From the NCBI RefSeq assembly GCF_005155025.1, contig NZ_CP039731.1, positions 2,232,001-2,296,000 on the forward strand: a stretch of DNA of 64,000 nucleotides, read 5' to 3'. Shown in pieces: positions 47,673 through 60,304 of this stretch. The stretch comes from Aquitalea aquatilis. GTDB taxonomy: Bacteria > Pseudomonadota > Gammaproteobacteria > Burkholderiales > Chromobacteriaceae. Positions within the stretch are counted from its first letter, which is position 1, and the number at the start of each line of letters is the position of its first letter. The position numbers and the translations under genes are program-made. The notes below the pieces were generated by a model. That model was given only the letters and a program-made list of their open reading frames with translations. It made no database searches and had not been told where the DNA came from.

Positions 47673-48302
47673 ATGGCGTACGACTTGCAGGAACAGGAAC
47701 AGATCGACTCCATGAAGGCCTTCTGGCAACAGTGGGGCAAGCTCATCAGTGGTGCGGTAGTGGCCATCAGTGTGGCTTATCTGGGTTACAAGGCTTTCGG
47801 CTATTACCAGAGCGCACAAGCCAGCAAGGCCGCCGTGGTGTTTGCTGATGTTGAGCAGGCTGCCCAAAGCCAGGATCTGGCCAAGGTGAGAAGTTCGGCC
47901 GGCCTGTTGCAGTCGGATTATTCTTCCACGGCCTACGCGGCAGATGCCGCCTTGCTGGCAGCCAAGATGGCTTTCGAAAAGAATGATCTGGCCACAGCCC
48001 AGGCGCAGCTATCCTGGGTGGTGCAAAACGTGAAGGACGAATCCATGGTGGCTGTCGCACATTTGCGCCTGGCTACCATCGAGCTGGATCAAAAGCGCTA
48101 TGATGCTGCGATTGCCGAACTGGGCCAGGCGCATCCGAGTGCATTTGATGCGCTGTTCCTGGATCAAAAGGGTGATGTGCATGCAGCCAAGGGCGACAAG
48201 GCCGCGGCACGTGATGCTTATAAGGCTGCCCTGGCCAAGCTGGTAGGCGAATCGCCCAACCGCCAGTTCATACAGACCAAACTCGACGCACTGGGAGGTT
48301 AA
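47673..48302 (+). CDS. yfgM: YfgM-like TPR membrane protein
   Basis: A 209-aa protein with a short cytoplasmic N terminus, one membrane helix (about 24-44) and a periplasmic TPR-like domain. It is a periplasmic chaperone/SecYEG partner in E. coli. It sits between hisS and bamB, the same order as in E. coli and other proteobacteria. Confidence 0.88.
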   Translation: MAYDLQEQEQIDSMKAFWQQWGKLISGAVVAISVAYLGYKAFGYYQSAQASKAAVVFADVEQAAQSQDLAKVRSSAGLLQSDYSSTAYAADAALLAAKMAFEKNDLATAQAQLSWVVQNVKDESMVAVAHLRLATIELDQKRYDAAIAELGQAHPSAFDALFLDQKGDVHAAKGDKAAARDAYKAALAKLVGESPNRQFIQTKLDALGG

Positions 48303-48305
48303 TTG

Positions 48306-49445
48306 ATGCGCCGCCAACTGCTGGTTACTGCTGTTCTTTCCTCGTTCTTGCTGGCCGGCTGCGCCAGCTGGTTTGAAAGTTCCTCCGCTGCTAAACCCAC
48401 ACCGCTGGCGGCCATCAAGCCCATCCAGGCCTTGAATGTGAAATGGACGCTGTCGCAAGCAGCCTCTAACAGCGGTTTTACCCCGGTTTACGCCAACGGC
48501 AACGTAGTGTCGGCTGATCCTTCCGGTCATGTCCGTACTGTCGATGCCCTGTCCGGCCGCGTGAGCGCCGATGTCACACTCAAGCGCGACTTGTCATCTG
48601 GTGTTGCCGTTGCCGGTGATACCGTCATTGTCGGTAGCCAGGATGGCAAACTGCTGGCAGTGGATCGCAGCAGTGGCAAACTGCTGTGGGAGCAGTCGCT
48701 CACCAGCGTGATGCTGGAAGCGCCGCAAGTGGCTGGCGGCATGGTGGTGGTACGCAGCAACGATGGCCGCCTGACCGGCTTCAGCCTGGCTGATGGCAAG
48801 CAGCAATGGTCGATTGCCCATGCCCAGCCGCAATTGCTGGTGCGCAATACCGGCTCGATGCAGGCGGTTGGCAACGAAGCCGTCATGGTAGGTCTGCCCG
48901 GTGGCAAGCTGGACATCATCAGCCCGGCCAACGGCAATACGCTGTGGGAAGGTGTGGTCGCCAACCCGCGTGGTGCTACCGAACTGGAGCGCATCACCGA
49001 TATCACCAGCCGTCCGGTCTACGACGGCGGACAAGTTTGCAGCGTGGCCTACCAAGGGCGCGTGGCCTGCTTCGATGCCAAGAGCGGCAGCCTGATGTGG
49101 GCACGCGAACAGTCCTCCAGCCGCGGAGTGGCGCTGGATGCCAGCAAATTGTATGTGACTGCGGAAGATGGCTCGGTCTGGGCCTATGACCGCAGTACCG
49201 GTCGCAGCCTGTGGAAGACCGATGCCCTGAAATTCCGCAATGTATCCGGCCCCGCCATGCTCGGACGTTTTGTCCTGGTGATCGATGGCGAAGGCTATGG
49301 CCACCTGCTGTCCAATGAGAGCGGCAGTCTGGTGGGCCGTGTGAAACTTGGCAGCGAAGGCGCAACCGCCCAGCCCGTCTCCCTGGGCGCATCTGCCCTG
49401 GTGCAGGGGCAAAATGGTCGCCTGTCGCTGCTGTCTATTGAGTAA
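48306..49445 (+). CDS. bamB: Outer-membrane assembly lipoprotein BamB
   Basis: A 379-aa lipoprotein (lipobox LAGC, Cys19) with an eight-bladed PQQ-type beta propeller; repeats such as [11 protein letters not shown] and [10 protein letters not shown] are visible. Part of the BAM complex that inserts beta-barrel proteins. ATG at 48306 lies seven bases after GGGAGG, better than the adjacent TTG. Confidence 0.94.
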   Translation: MRRQLLVTAVLSSFLLAGCASWFESSSAAKPTPLAAIKPIQALNVKWTLSQAASNSGFTPVYANGNVVSADPSGHVRTVDALSGRVSADVTLKRDLSSGVAVAGDTVIVGSQDGKLLAVDRSSGKLLWEQSLTSVMLEAPQVAGGMVVVRSNDGRLTGFSLADGKQQWSIAHAQPQLLVRNTGSMQAVGNEAVMVGLPGGKLDIISPANGNTLWEGVVANPRGATELERITDITSRPVYDGGQVCSVAYQGRVACFDAKSGSLMWAREQSSSRGVALDASKLYVTAEDGSVWAYDRSTGRSLWKTDALKFRNVSGPAMLGRFVLVIDGEGYGHLLSNESGSLVGRVKLGSEGATAQPVSLGASALVQGQNGRLSLLSIE

Positions 49446-49456
49446 AAGCTGTAACC

Positions 49457-50869
49457 ATGAAACCTACCGTAGCGCTGGTCGGCCGCCCCAATGTGGGCAA
49501 GTCGACCCTTTTCAACCGGCTGACCCGCAGCCGTGACGCCCTGGTCGCCGACCAGCCTGGCCTGACCCGCGACCGCCATTACGGCCATGGTCGAGTGGGG
49601 GGCAAACCGTATCTGGTGGTCGACACCGGCGGCTTTGAGCCGGTAGTGGATGAAGGCATTCTGTTCGAAATGGCCAAGCAGACACTGCAGGCCGTGGATG
49701 AAGCCGATGCCGTGGTATTCCTGGTGGATGGCCGTACCGGCATCACCCCGCAGGACAAGATCATCGCCAATCGCCTGCGCCAGATCGACCGCCCGGTATT
49801 CCTGGTGGTCAACAAGGCCGAAGGCATTAGTCACGCCATCGCCAGCGCGGAATTCCACGAACTGGCTCTGGGCCAGCCGCTGGTGATTTCTGCCGCGCAT
49901 GGTGATGGTGTGCGCGAACTGATGGAAATGGTGCTGGAAGACTTCCCCGACGAAGTGGAAGAGGAAGCCCGTTACCATCCCAAATTCGCCGTGATCGGTC
50001 GCCCCAATGTTGGCAAGTCGACGCTGGTCAATGCCATTCTTGGCGAAGAGCGCGTCATCGCCTTTGACCAGGCCGGTACCACGCGTGACAGCATCTATAT
50101 TGATTTCGAGCGTGATGACCATACCTATACCATCATCGACACCGCCGGCGTGCGGCGTCGCGGCAAGGTAAGCGAAGCCATCGAGAAGTTCTCCATCATC
50201 AAGACCATGAAGGCCATCGAAGATGCCAATGTGGCGGTGCTGGTACTGGATGCGCAGCTGGACATCTCCGAGCAGGATGCCACCATCGCCGGTTTTGCAC
50301 TCGAAGCAGGCCGTGCCTTGGTGGTGGCGGTGAACAAGTGGGACAATCTGGACTTCGAGAAAAAGGAAACCGTGAAGCGGGAAATCGCCCGCAAGATCAG
50401 TTTCCTCGATTTTGCCAAGTTCCATTACATCTCGGCCATCGAAGGCCGTGGCGTGACCGACCTGTTCAAATCCATCGATGAAGCCTACCAGGCAGCCATG
50501 GTGAAGCTGGCCACGCCGAAGCTGACGCGGGTACTGAATGTTGCAGTAGAACGTCAGGCACCGCCGCGCTCGGGCCTGATGCGCCCCAAGATGCGTTATG
50601 CTCACCAGGGTGGCATGAACCCACCTATCATCGTGATTCATGGCAATGCGCTGGATGCGATCCCGGCCAGTTACACGCGTTATCTGGAACATACCTTCCG
50701 TAAGGTGTTCAAACTGCAGGGCACGCCGCTGCGTGTGCAGTACAAAACCTCGGAAAACCCCTTCGATACTGAAGAATCCAAGGAAAAGTCCCGGGCTAAA
50801 CCGAAACCGATGTCTAAGCTGCGTGGACGCGAGAAGGAAGTACGCTGGGGCAAGAGTGGTAAAAAATAG
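49457..50869 (+). CDS. der: Ribosome-assembly GTPase Der (EngA)
   Basis: A 470-aa protein with two consecutive G domains, each with GRPNVGKS (about 9-16 and 181-188), DTGGFE and DTAGVR as G3, and NKAE and NKWD as G4, followed by the KH-like domain. The C terminus is Lys/Arg-rich. Acts in 50S subunit maturation. Confidence 0.97.
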   Translation: MKPTVALVGRPNVGKSTLFNRLTRSRDALVADQPGLTRDRHYGHGRVGGKPYLVVDTGGFEPVVDEGILFEMAKQTLQAVDEADAVVFLVDGRTGITPQDKIIANRLRQIDRPVFLVVNKAEGISHAIASAEFHELALGQPLVISAAHGDGVRELMEMVLEDFPDEVEEEARYHPKFAVIGRPNVGKSTLVNAILGEERVIAFDQAGTTRDSIYIDFERDDHTYTIIDTAGVRRRGKVSEAIEKFSIIKTMKAIEDANVAVLVLDAQLDISEQDATIAGFALEAGRALVVAVNKWDNLDFEKKETVKREIARKISFLDFAKFHYISAIEGRGVTDLFKSIDEAYQAAMVKLATPKLTRVLNVAVERQAPPRSGLMRPKMRYAHQGGMNPPIIVIHGNALDAIPASYTRYLEHTFRKVFKLQGTPLRVQYKTSENPFDTEESKEKSRAKPKPMSKLRGREKEVRWGKSGKK

Positions 50870-50958
50870 TAGGCTGGGGTTTTTTCTGCTAAAAATAAGC
50901 ATACCAGCCGGGCTTTAAAGATTATTTAATACAACAATCAACGATTCGGAGAAAACGA

Positions 50959-51216
50959 ATGAGCTCTAAAGGGCAAATGTTACAAGACCCGTTCCTGAAT
51001 ATTCTGCGTAAGGAACATGTGCCGGTATCCATCTATCTGGTGAACGGTATCAAGCTGCAGGGTCAGGTTGAGTCTTTTGACCAATACGTAGTGCTGTTGA
51101 AGAACACGGTTACCCAGATGGTTTACAAGCATGCCATCTCTACCGTTGTTCCGGCCCGTCCGGTTACCATCCCGCACGAACATCCGGGTCAGAAGCAGGA
51201 TCAGCAAGACGCCTGA
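50959..51216 (+). CDS. hfq: RNA chaperone Hfq
   Basis: An 85-aa Sm-like hexameric RNA chaperone. Sm1 has [22 protein letters not shown] and Sm2 has [10 protein letters not shown]. The C-terminal tail is short, as in betaproteobacteria. CGGAG precedes the start. Confidence 0.98.
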   Translation: MSSKGQMLQDPFLNILRKEHVPVSIYLVNGIKLQGQVESFDQYVVLLKNTVTQMVYKHAISTVVPARPVTIPHEHPGQKQDQQDA

Positions 51217-51241
51217 TCAGGCTGAAGGCTGTCTCCCCGCG

Positions 51242-51286
51242 GGCCGCCAGGCTGTGTCTTGCTGACACGGCTTGTCGGCCTTTTTT
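51242..51286 (+). terminator. Terminator after hfq
   Basis: Long stem with arms GGCCGCCAGGCTGTGTC and GACACGGCTTGTCGGCC (a few mismatches), then TTTTTT. It separates hfq from hflX, although read-through is common in this gene order. Confidence 0.75.
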
Positions 51287-51322
51287 CATGCATGATCCTG
51301 CCACTGCGTGCTTGCAGCAGTC

Positions 51323-52489
51323 ATGACGGCAGAATCCTCATCTACGGTTTTCTATACAGTGTTTGATCGTCCCGATATTGGAGACCAGGCAGTGCTGGTC
51401 TGTCTGGATTTTGGTGATCCCGATCATCAGGAAAATGTAGCCGAGTGCGTCGAACTGGTTGGCTCTGCCAACGTGACAGTCACCGGCATTGTTCAGGGCA
51501 AGCGCCAGCGTCCTGATGCCGCGCTGTTTGCCGGCAAGGGCAAGGTGGAAGAGGTCGGACTGATGGTGCGGGCAACCGGTGCCAATGTGGTGATCTTCAA
51601 TCACCAGCTGTCGCCCGGGCAGGAGCGCAATCTGGAACGTGCTCTGCAATGCCGGGTGATTGATCGCACCAGCCTGATTCTTGACATCTTTGCCCAGCGC
51701 GCCCGCAGTCATGAGGGCAAATTGCAGGTGGAACTGGCCCAGTTGTCGCATATCGCTACCCGGCTGGTTCGTGGCTGGACGCACCTGGAGCGGCAAAAGG
51801 GTGGTATCGGCCTGCGTGGTCCGGGTGAAAGTCAGCTGGAGACCGACCGCCGGTTGCTGGGTAATCGGGTCAAGGCACTCAAAGAGCGGCTGGCCCAGGT
51901 ACAAAAACAGCGCAATACCCAGCGACGGGGCCGCCAACGCACCGGTATCGCTTCGGTTTCCATTGTCGGCTACACCAATGCCGGCAAGTCAACGCTATTT
52001 AACGCACTGACCAAGGCCCGCAGTTATGCGGCCGACCAGCTGTTCGCCACGCTGGACACCACCAGTCGCAAGCTGTTTCTCAATACTGAAACCTCGATCA
52101 TCGTTTCAGATACCGTGGGCTTCATTCGCGATTTGCCGCATACCCTGGTGGCTGCTTTCCGTGCCACACTGGAAGAAACCATTCAGGCCGATTTGCTGTT
52201 GCATGTAGTGGACTCCTCCAATCCACTGCGCGATGTCCAGATTGATGAAGTCAACAAGGTGCTGGCTGAAATCGGTGCAGATGGTGTGCCCCAACTGATC
52301 GTATGGAACAAGACCGATTTGCGGCAGTTGCCAGCCGCCATCGAACGCGACCAGGAGCAGCTGGCACAGGCAGTTCGCCTCTCCGCGCTGACGGGCGAAG
52401 GGCTGGAACTCTTGCGGACAGTACTTGCCGAACGTTTGCAGTCATCTGATAACCAACACGAAGAACAAGACGAATATGTCGCAGAATGA
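51323..52489 (+). CDS. hflX: Ribosome-associated GTPase HflX
   Basis: A 388-aa GTPase: N-terminal HflX domain (about 25-190, with ELAQLSHIATRLVRGW and GIGLRGPGESQLE) and a G domain with GYTNAGKST, DTVGFIRDLP and NKTD. The ATG at 51323 is chosen over an in-frame GTG at 51308; neither has a strong ribosome site. It overlaps hflK by 14 bp. Confidence 0.95.
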   Translation: MTAESSSTVFYTVFDRPDIGDQAVLVCLDFGDPDHQENVAECVELVGSANVTVTGIVQGKRQRPDAALFAGKGKVEEVGLMVRATGANVVIFNHQLSPGQERNLERALQCRVIDRTSLILDIFAQRARSHEGKLQVELAQLSHIATRLVRGWTHLERQKGGIGLRGPGESQLETDRRLLGNRVKALKERLAQVQKQRNTQRRGRQRTGIASVSIVGYTNAGKSTLFNALTKARSYAADQLFATLDTTSRKLFLNTETSIIVSDTVGFIRDLPHTLVAAFRATLEETIQADLLLHVVDSSNPLRDVQIDEVNKVLAEIGADGVPQLIVWNKTDLRQLPAAIERDQEQLAQAVRLSALTGEGLELLRTVLAERLQSSDNQHEEQDEYVAE

Positions 52490-53678
52490 TCCAAATCGGG
52501 GACGTCAGGGCAGTGACGGTCCGCCGGACCTTGACGAAATTTTCCGTAATCTCAATCAGCGCCTCGCCCGTCTGCTGGGGGCCAAGCCATCGGGCGAACA
52601 GCCAAGCCCCGAGCCGCGTGCCGCCTTCAAGGGTGGTGCCATCGCCGTTGTCGGCGTGCTGGCAGCGCTATGGCTGGGTAGCGGTTTTTATGTGGTGGAT
52701 GCCAAGGAGCAGGGCGTGGTGTTGCGCATGGGCAGTTTCAGCCGCGTGACCGACCCCGGCTTGCAATGGCATGCACCTTACCCCTTTGAAAAGGTGGAAA
52801 TCGTCAACCTGACCGAGCTGCGCAGCGTGGAAGTGGGCTATCGCAGCAATGCCAAGAACAAGGTGCCGGAAGAGTCGCTGATGCTCACGGCTGATCAGAA
52901 CATCATCGATGTGCAATTGTCAGTGCAGTTCGACGTGAAGGACCCCAAGGCCTTTCTGTTCAACAATGCCGCCGCTGATCGCAATGCCAACGATATCGTG
53001 AAGCAGGCAACCGAAACCGCCATCCGCGAAGTTGTCGGTCGCAACAATGTGGATTTCGTCCTCAATGAAGGTCGTGCGCAAATAGCGGCTGAATCACAGA
53101 AAGTCATTCAGGACATCCTGGACCGCTACGCGCTGGGTGTGCGTATTGCCAAGGTCAACATCAATGCCGTGCAACCGCCCGAGCAGGTCCTGGCGGCATT
53201 CGACGACGCCGTGAAGGCTGGTCAGGACAAGGACAAGCTGCGTAATGAAGGCCTGGCTTACGCCAATGATGTCGTGCCCAAGGCCAAGGGTATGGCCGCC
53301 CGCCTTGAGCAGGAGGCCGAAGCCTATCAGCAAAAAGTGGTGTCGCAAGCGGAAGGGGATGCCTCCCGTTTCAAGCAAGTGTTGTCTGAATACAACAAGG
53401 CTCCCAAGGTCATGCGTGACCGTCTCTATCTGGACATGATGCAACAAGTGATGAGTGCCACCAGCAAGGTGATTGTTGACCAGAAAAACGGCAACAGCCT
53501 GCTTTACCTCCCGCTGGACAAGCTGACCCAGGCGGCAAGCCCTGCAGCGCCAACCACGGCAGCACCCGCTGCCACCACGCCGGCACCGGCAGCTGCGCCG
53601 GCAACTGCACCTGCACGGAGCAACAAGAGTGGTCGGGATTTCGGCCGTAGTCGCGACATTCTGGGTGGGGAGCACTGA
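52476..53678 (+). CDS. hflK: HflK, SPFH-family FtsH modulator
   Basis: A 400-aa bitopic inner-membrane protein: Gly/Pro-rich N terminus, membrane helix (about 55-75), SPFH/band-7 domain and an Ala/Pro/Thr-rich C-terminal tail. With HflC it forms the vault around the FtsH protease. Start codon inside the hflX end. Confidence 0.95.
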   Translation: MSQNDPNRGRQGSDGPPDLDEIFRNLNQRLARLLGAKPSGEQPSPEPRAAFKGGAIAVVGVLAALWLGSGFYVVDAKEQGVVLRMGSFSRVTDPGLQWHAPYPFEKVEIVNLTELRSVEVGYRSNAKNKVPEESLMLTADQNIIDVQLSVQFDVKDPKAFLFNNAAADRNANDIVKQATETAIREVVGRNNVDFVLNEGRAQIAAESQKVIQDILDRYALGVRIAKVNINAVQPPEQVLAAFDDAVKAGQDKDKLRNEGLAYANDVVPKAKGMAARLEQEAEAYQQKVVSQAEGDASRFKQVLSEYNKAPKVMRDRLYLDMMQQVMSATSKVIVDQKNGNSLLYLPLDKLTQAASPAAPTTAAPAATTPAPAAAPATAPARSNKSGRDFGRSRDILGGEH

Positions 53679-53679
53679 A

Positions 53680-54558
53680 ATGCAAAAAATCATGCCAACC
53701 CTGCTGGCCGTGCTCGGCATTCTGTTTGTCGCCAGCCTGTCGCTGTTTACCGTGGACCAGCGCCAATACGCCATGGTCTTCCAGTTTGGCGAAGTGGAAC
53801 GGGTGATCAAACAGCCTGGCATCCAGTTCAAGATTCCGCTGCTGCAGAATGTGCGCTATTTCGACAGCCGGGTTCTGACCATCGACGCCGAAGCACCCGA
53901 GCTGTTCAATACGCGCGAGAAGAAAAACGTGCTGGTGGATAGCTATGTAAAATGGCGCATTGTCGATGTCGAACAGTTCTACAAGAGCGTGGGATCGGAG
54001 AATGCCGCCGTGGCCCGTCTCAAGCAGACCATCAACGACGGATTGCGTGCCGAATTCGGTCAGAAGACTGTAGCTGATGTCATTTCCGGCAAACGCGACC
54101 AGGTGATGGAGACGGTTCGCAAGCGCGCAGACGCAGATGCGCGTAAAATAGGCGTGGAAATTCTCGACGTACGCTTAAAACGTGTCGATTTTCCGGATAA
54201 AATAAGCAGCTCCGTCTATGATCGCATGCAGTCGGAACGCCGTACCGTCGCCAGCCAGTTGCGTAGCGAAGGTGCTGCCGATGCCGAACGTATTCGTGCC
54301 GAAGCGGAGAAGCAGCGCGATGTGCTGTTGGCCGATGCCTACAACAAGGCACAGCAACGGAAGGGTGAGGGCGATGCCAAGGCTGCCGCAATTTACGCGG
54401 AAGCTTATGGGCGTAGTCCGGAGTTCTATGCCTTCTGGCGCAGCATGGATGCCTATAAAGAGTCGTTCAAGAACAAGAGCGACGTGATGGTGCTGGACCC
54501 CAACAGCGAGTTCTTCAAGTACTTCAAGAACCCGCAGGCGGCCAGCAAGGGCAGGTAG
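53680..54558 (+). CDS. hflC: HflC, SPFH-family FtsH modulator
   Basis: A 292-aa partner of HflK with an N-terminal membrane helix (about 5-22) and an SPFH domain (QYAMVFQFGEVERVI onward). The ATG at 53680 follows GGGGAG and comes directly after the hflK stop. The open frame before it overlaps hflK and is not coding. Confidence 0.95.
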   Translation: MQKIMPTLLAVLGILFVASLSLFTVDQRQYAMVFQFGEVERVIKQPGIQFKIPLLQNVRYFDSRVLTIDAEAPELFNTREKKNVLVDSYVKWRIVDVEQFYKSVGSENAAVARLKQTINDGLRAEFGQKTVADVISGKRDQVMETVRKRADADARKIGVEILDVRLKRVDFPDKISSSVYDRMQSERRTVASQLRSEGAADAERIRAEAEKQRDVLLADAYNKAQQRKGEGDAKAAAIYAEAYGRSPEFYAFWRSMDAYKESFKNKSDVMVLDPNSEFFKYFKNPQAASKGR

Positions 54559-54590
54559 GCGCTGCCTGGTAGTTACAATTAGTTTTCATG

Positions 54591-54653
54591 ACTGGCCGGA
54601 CACCCCGGCCAGTTTGCCGTAAACAGGGCGGGGTGATGAATCCCGCCTTTTAT
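54591..54653 (+). terminator. Tandem hairpins after hflC
   Basis: First stem ACTGGCCGG / CCGGCCAGT (54591-54613), second GGCGGG / CCCGCC (54627-54647) with TTTTAT after it. The second has the better terminator form. Confidence 0.75.
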
Positions 54654-54669
54654 TTGTCGAAACCGGAAT

Positions 54670-57149
<2,480 letters not shown>

Positions 57150-57165
57150 GCTTGGTATGACTCAC

Positions 57166-57194
57166 AAAACCCACCCCGCGCGGTGGGTTTTTTT
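57166..57194 (+). terminator. Terminator after purA
   Basis: Stem AACCCACC / GGTGGGTT with a GC-rich loop, then a run of seven T. Confidence 0.9.
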
Positions 57195-57296
57195 ATGGCT
57201 GCAATTCGGTATGATAGCGCTAACATTGCTGTTTTTCTCCCCTCCTACCAACCGCAGCTATCCGTTTTCCTGCAGATAGCACAGTCAGGATGATGC

Positions 57297-58349
57297 ATGT
57301 CTACTCCATTGAATGTCGTGCTGGTCGGCTATGGATATGCCGGTAAAACCTTTCATGCTCCGTTGATTGCCGCCTGCCCGGATTTGCAGCTTTACGGCGT
57401 GGTCAGCAGCAAGGCCGATGTGCTTAGCGCAGATTGGCCAGCGCTACGGCAGTGGCCCACGCTGCAACAGGCCCTGCAGGATGCGGCAGTCGATCTGGTG
57501 GTGATCGCCACGCCGAATGATCTGCATTTTTCCCAAGCCGAAGCGGCCTTGCTGGCAGGCAAGCATGTGGTGGTGGACAAGCCATTTACCCTTACCCTGG
57601 CACAAGCCCGACAGCTGGATGCGCTGGCCGACCGGCTGGGTCTGTTGCTGTCGGTATTCCATAACCGGCGCTGGGATGCCGACTTCCTCACTGTGCAGCA
57701 CTTGCTGGCAAGTGGCCGGCTGGGGAAGATCAGCCAGTTTGTCTCGCACTTTGATCGCTATCGGCCACAGGTACAGCAGCGCTGGCGCGAGCAGGGTGGT
57801 GCCGGTAGCGGTTTGTGGTATGACCTGGGCCCACATTTGCTGGATCAGGCCTTGCAACTGTTTGGCCAGCCACTTGCCGTATCAGCCTATCTGGCCAGGC
57901 AGCGGCAAGCGGCACAAGCGACCGACTATTTCCATGTGCAATTGCGCTATCCGGCAGTACATGTGGTATTGCATGCTTCCTGCCTGGTCGGTGGTGGTAT
58001 CCCGCGCTTTGCCGTGCACGGTGATCTGGCCAGTTACACCAAGTACGGGCTGGACACGCAAGAGACCGATCTCAAACTGGGCAAACCGGCAGGTGGTGCC
58101 GACTGGGGGCTAGACCCCTTGCCCGGTCAATTATTCCTGTCATCAACGACCATGGCACAGACGGAGAGCGTAGCTAATCTGCGCGGGGACTATCGCGATT
58201 ATTATCGCCAGCTGGCTGCGGCCATCCGTGGCGAAGCGGACAATCCGGTCACCGCCCGGCAGGCGGCCAGTGTCATGGACTGGCTGGAGCGTGCTGAATA
58301 CAGTGCGGCACAGGGTAGGGATGTGAGCGCTGAGGAGGTATTGCCATGA
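57297..58349 (+). CDS. Gfo/Idh/MocA dehydrogenase, IolW/YdgJ-like (probable scyllo-inositol dehydrogenase)
   Basis: A 350-aa NADP-type oxidoreductase. The Rossmann start is VGYGYAGKTFHAPL, then DKPFTLTL, and SVFHNRRWDADFLTVQHLL, RYRPQVQQRWRE and YDLGPHLLDQALQLFG. These blocks agree closely with what I recall of B. subtilis IolW (NADP-dependent scyllo-inositol dehydrogenase) and E. coli YdgJ. It lies 17 kb from the inositol island and overlaps the next gene by ATGA. Confidence 0.83.
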   Translation: MSTPLNVVLVGYGYAGKTFHAPLIAACPDLQLYGVVSSKADVLSADWPALRQWPTLQQALQDAAVDLVVIATPNDLHFSQAEAALLAGKHVVVDKPFTLTLAQARQLDALADRLGLLLSVFHNRRWDADFLTVQHLLASGRLGKISQFVSHFDRYRPQVQQRWREQGGAGSGLWYDLGPHLLDQALQLFGQPLAVSAYLARQRQAAQATDYFHVQLRYPAVHVVLHASCLVGGGIPRFAVHGDLASYTKYGLDTQETDLKLGKPAGGADWGLDPLPGQLFLSSTTMAQTESVANLRGDYRDYYRQLAAAIRGEADNPVTARQAASVMDWLERAEYSAAQGRDVSAEEVLP

Positions 58350-58837
58350 GTGTGGAAGACGATCTGCTCATCATCGCCGAGCAGGAAGCACGGCTGGAAT
58401 TCAGTCAGTTTGATTCGGATACCGTGTGGGAACTGGGCTGTCGCCTGCGCGAGGCCGCCCGCCAGCGCAGCGCAGCACTGGCCATTGTCATTACCGTTAA
58501 CCAGGTACGCCGTTTCCAGCTGCTGATGGCAGGTGCCAGTGCCAATAACGAGGACTGGGCCCGTCGCAAGCACAATGTGGTACAGAAGTTTGAACGCAGT
58601 TCGCTGGCTGTCGGCTTGGACTGCCAGCGACAGCACACCAATCTGCAGGAGAAAAACGGGCTGTCCCTGGCGGAACATGCGACCCATGGCGGTGGCTTTC
58701 CGCTGCGGCTGCAAGGCGTCGGTTGTATTGGCTCCATCGTGGTGTCCGGTCTGCCACAACGGCAGGATCACCAGCTGGTGGTCGATGTGCTGGCCAGCAT
58801 GCTGGCAGTCCGGGATGTACCCGCGCTGGATTGTTAG
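58346..58837 (+). CDS. UPF0303 (HbpS/GlcG-like, DUF336) protein
   Basis: A 163-aa cytoplasmic protein of the UPF0303 group within the heme-degrading-domain/HbpS-like superfamily. Typical segments are LAIVITVNQVRRFQLLMAG, NEDWARRKHNVV, FPLRL and CIGSIVVSGLPQRQDH. Function is not established. Tight coupling to the IolW-like gene suggests shared expression. Confidence 0.8.
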   Translation: MSVEDDLLIIAEQEARLEFSQFDSDTVWELGCRLREAARQRSAALAIVITVNQVRRFQLLMAGASANNEDWARRKHNVVQKFERSSLAVGLDCQRQHTNLQEKNGLSLAEHATHGGGFPLRLQGVGCIGSIVVSGLPQRQDHQLVVDVLASMLAVRDVPALDC

Positions 58838-58847
58838 CCTATGGCGC

Positions 58848-60113
58848 TTATCTGCTGGCCGGTAAAACATCTGCATCGGTCAGTGTCTGCAGAAAAGCCA
58901 GCATGGCGTCAATATCGCTGGCATTGAAAGCTGCCCGGGAGCCGGCCTTGCCGCCAAAGGGTGGTTCCTGATTGATATTGCTGTGGTAGCGACGGGGCAG
59001 ATCATCGAAACGCTGGTCTTTTTTCCCATGTCCATACCATTTGGCTGGGGCGCTATCACGGCTGGCGTAAAACTCCAGCACTTGGCGTAAATCATGGAAT
59101 ACACCATTGTGGAAAAAGACCTTGCGGCTCGCGACATTGCGCAGCGATGGCGTACGGAACAGCCCGCAATATTCATCCTGCTGCATATCCTGTCGCAATG
59201 GTCCGCACAAGCCCATATCAAAATAGCCAGGGTTACGATTGACCGCCAATGCCATATTGCGTGGCACACCCAGTGCGATCAGCCCGAAATCGCTAAAGGC
59301 CGGAAAGGAGCCATCTGGCTGTCGCTGGCTGAGATGACAGGAAGCACAATTTCCCTTGGCCGGATCGTTAAAGACCTGCAAGCCGCGCAATTCCAGCTTG
59401 CTCAGTGATGCCTGCCCGCGCAGCCAGGCATCGTATTGGCTGCTGTAGGGGTAAAACTCGGCTGGATTTTGCTGGAACACCTCCAGCGCCAGTAGCAGTT
59501 TTTTGAATGCGGCCTGCTTGTCGTGAAAGATGTCTTGACCAAACAAGGCAGCAAATGCGCCGGCACTCGGGCTAGCCCGCAGTTGTTCAACGACTTGCTC
59601 CGGGCTGCGATTGGCCATCTCATTGGCCGCTAACAGCGGCAGACTAGCCTGCTCATGCAGGCTGGCGGCGCGACCATCCCAGGTCAGTCCTCCGGTGGGA
59701 CCGGCATCTTCGCTGTCATTGCCATCGTTATCGCGGAAGTGTTCGCTGAATGGCGGTACGCCTTGCAGATAGCGCAAGGAGGGCACGGCGCGGCTGCCTT
59801 GCTGTTGACCATCTACGCCGCCGAACTGGGCAGGCTTGCCATCCGCTGGACCATAAGCATGAGTCGGGCTATGGCAGCTGGCGCAGGATTGTTTGCCGGA
59901 AGCCGACAGCGCAGTTTCGTGGAATAACTGTCGCCCCAGCGCTTCCAGTTGTTTCACGGGTCGTGGATGGCTATCTGCATAAACAGCCTGCGTAGCAACT
60001 GTGCTGATCACGGCAGGTGCTGCTGCCTGGTGGCAGGCCGTCAGCAGGGAGAGCAAGCTCAGCCAGGGCAGCAGTATGCGCAAAGCTGGAGTGAGGGGAG
60101 GGCAAGACGACAT
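58848..60113 (-). CDS. Diheme cytochrome c peroxidase (MauG/CcpA family) lipoprotein
   Basis: A 421-aa exported protein with lipobox LTAC (Cys27) and two heme motifs, CASCHSP near 80 and CASCHLS near 255, the CCP/MauG layout for periplasmic peroxide reduction or oxidation chemistry. It is longer than classic CcpA because of inserts. I start at ATG 60113; the in-frame TTG at 60125 is less likely. It is convergent with UPF0303 and divergent from the acid phosphatase. Confidence 0.87.
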   Translation of the reverse strand: MSSCPPLTPALRILLPWLSLLSLLTACHQAAAPAVISTVATQAVYADSHPRPVKQLEALGRQLFHETALSASGKQSCASCHSPTHAYGPADGKPAQFGGVDGQQQGSRAVPSLRYLQGVPPFSEHFRDNDGNDSEDAGPTGGLTWDGRAASLHEQASLPLLAANEMANRSPEQVVEQLRASPSAGAFAALFGQDIFHDKQAAFKKLLLALEVFQQNPAEFYPYSSQYDAWLRGQASLSKLELRGLQVFNDPAKGNCASCHLSQRQPDGSFPAFSDFGLIALGVPRNMALAVNRNPGYFDMGLCGPLRQDMQQDEYCGLFRTPSLRNVASRKVFFHNGVFHDLRQVLEFYASRDSAPAKWYGHGKKDQRFDDLPRRYHSNINQEPPFGGKAGSRAAFNASDIDAMLAFLQTLTDADVLPASR

Positions 60114-60125
60114 GACTGAGGGCAA

Positions 60126-60304
60126 TCGGATGGAATCGGCAGCAGCATACGCCAGTTTTATCTCCTCATGATGACGTAATGACAGGCCTTACGGGCAGGG
60201 CTGCCCTGTCTTGTCTGTGCCCGGTTTTGGCCGTCTAATTCGTCCATCATACGCGTGCAACACGATGCCGGCACAATCTCCCGAACCCGCACAAGGATAC
60301 CCAC
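60126..60304. other. Intergenic region between divergent genes
   Basis: No gene seen. It contains the promoters for the diheme peroxidase (minus) and the phosphoesterase (plus); AAGGA is placed nine bases before the latter's ATG. Confidence 0.4.
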
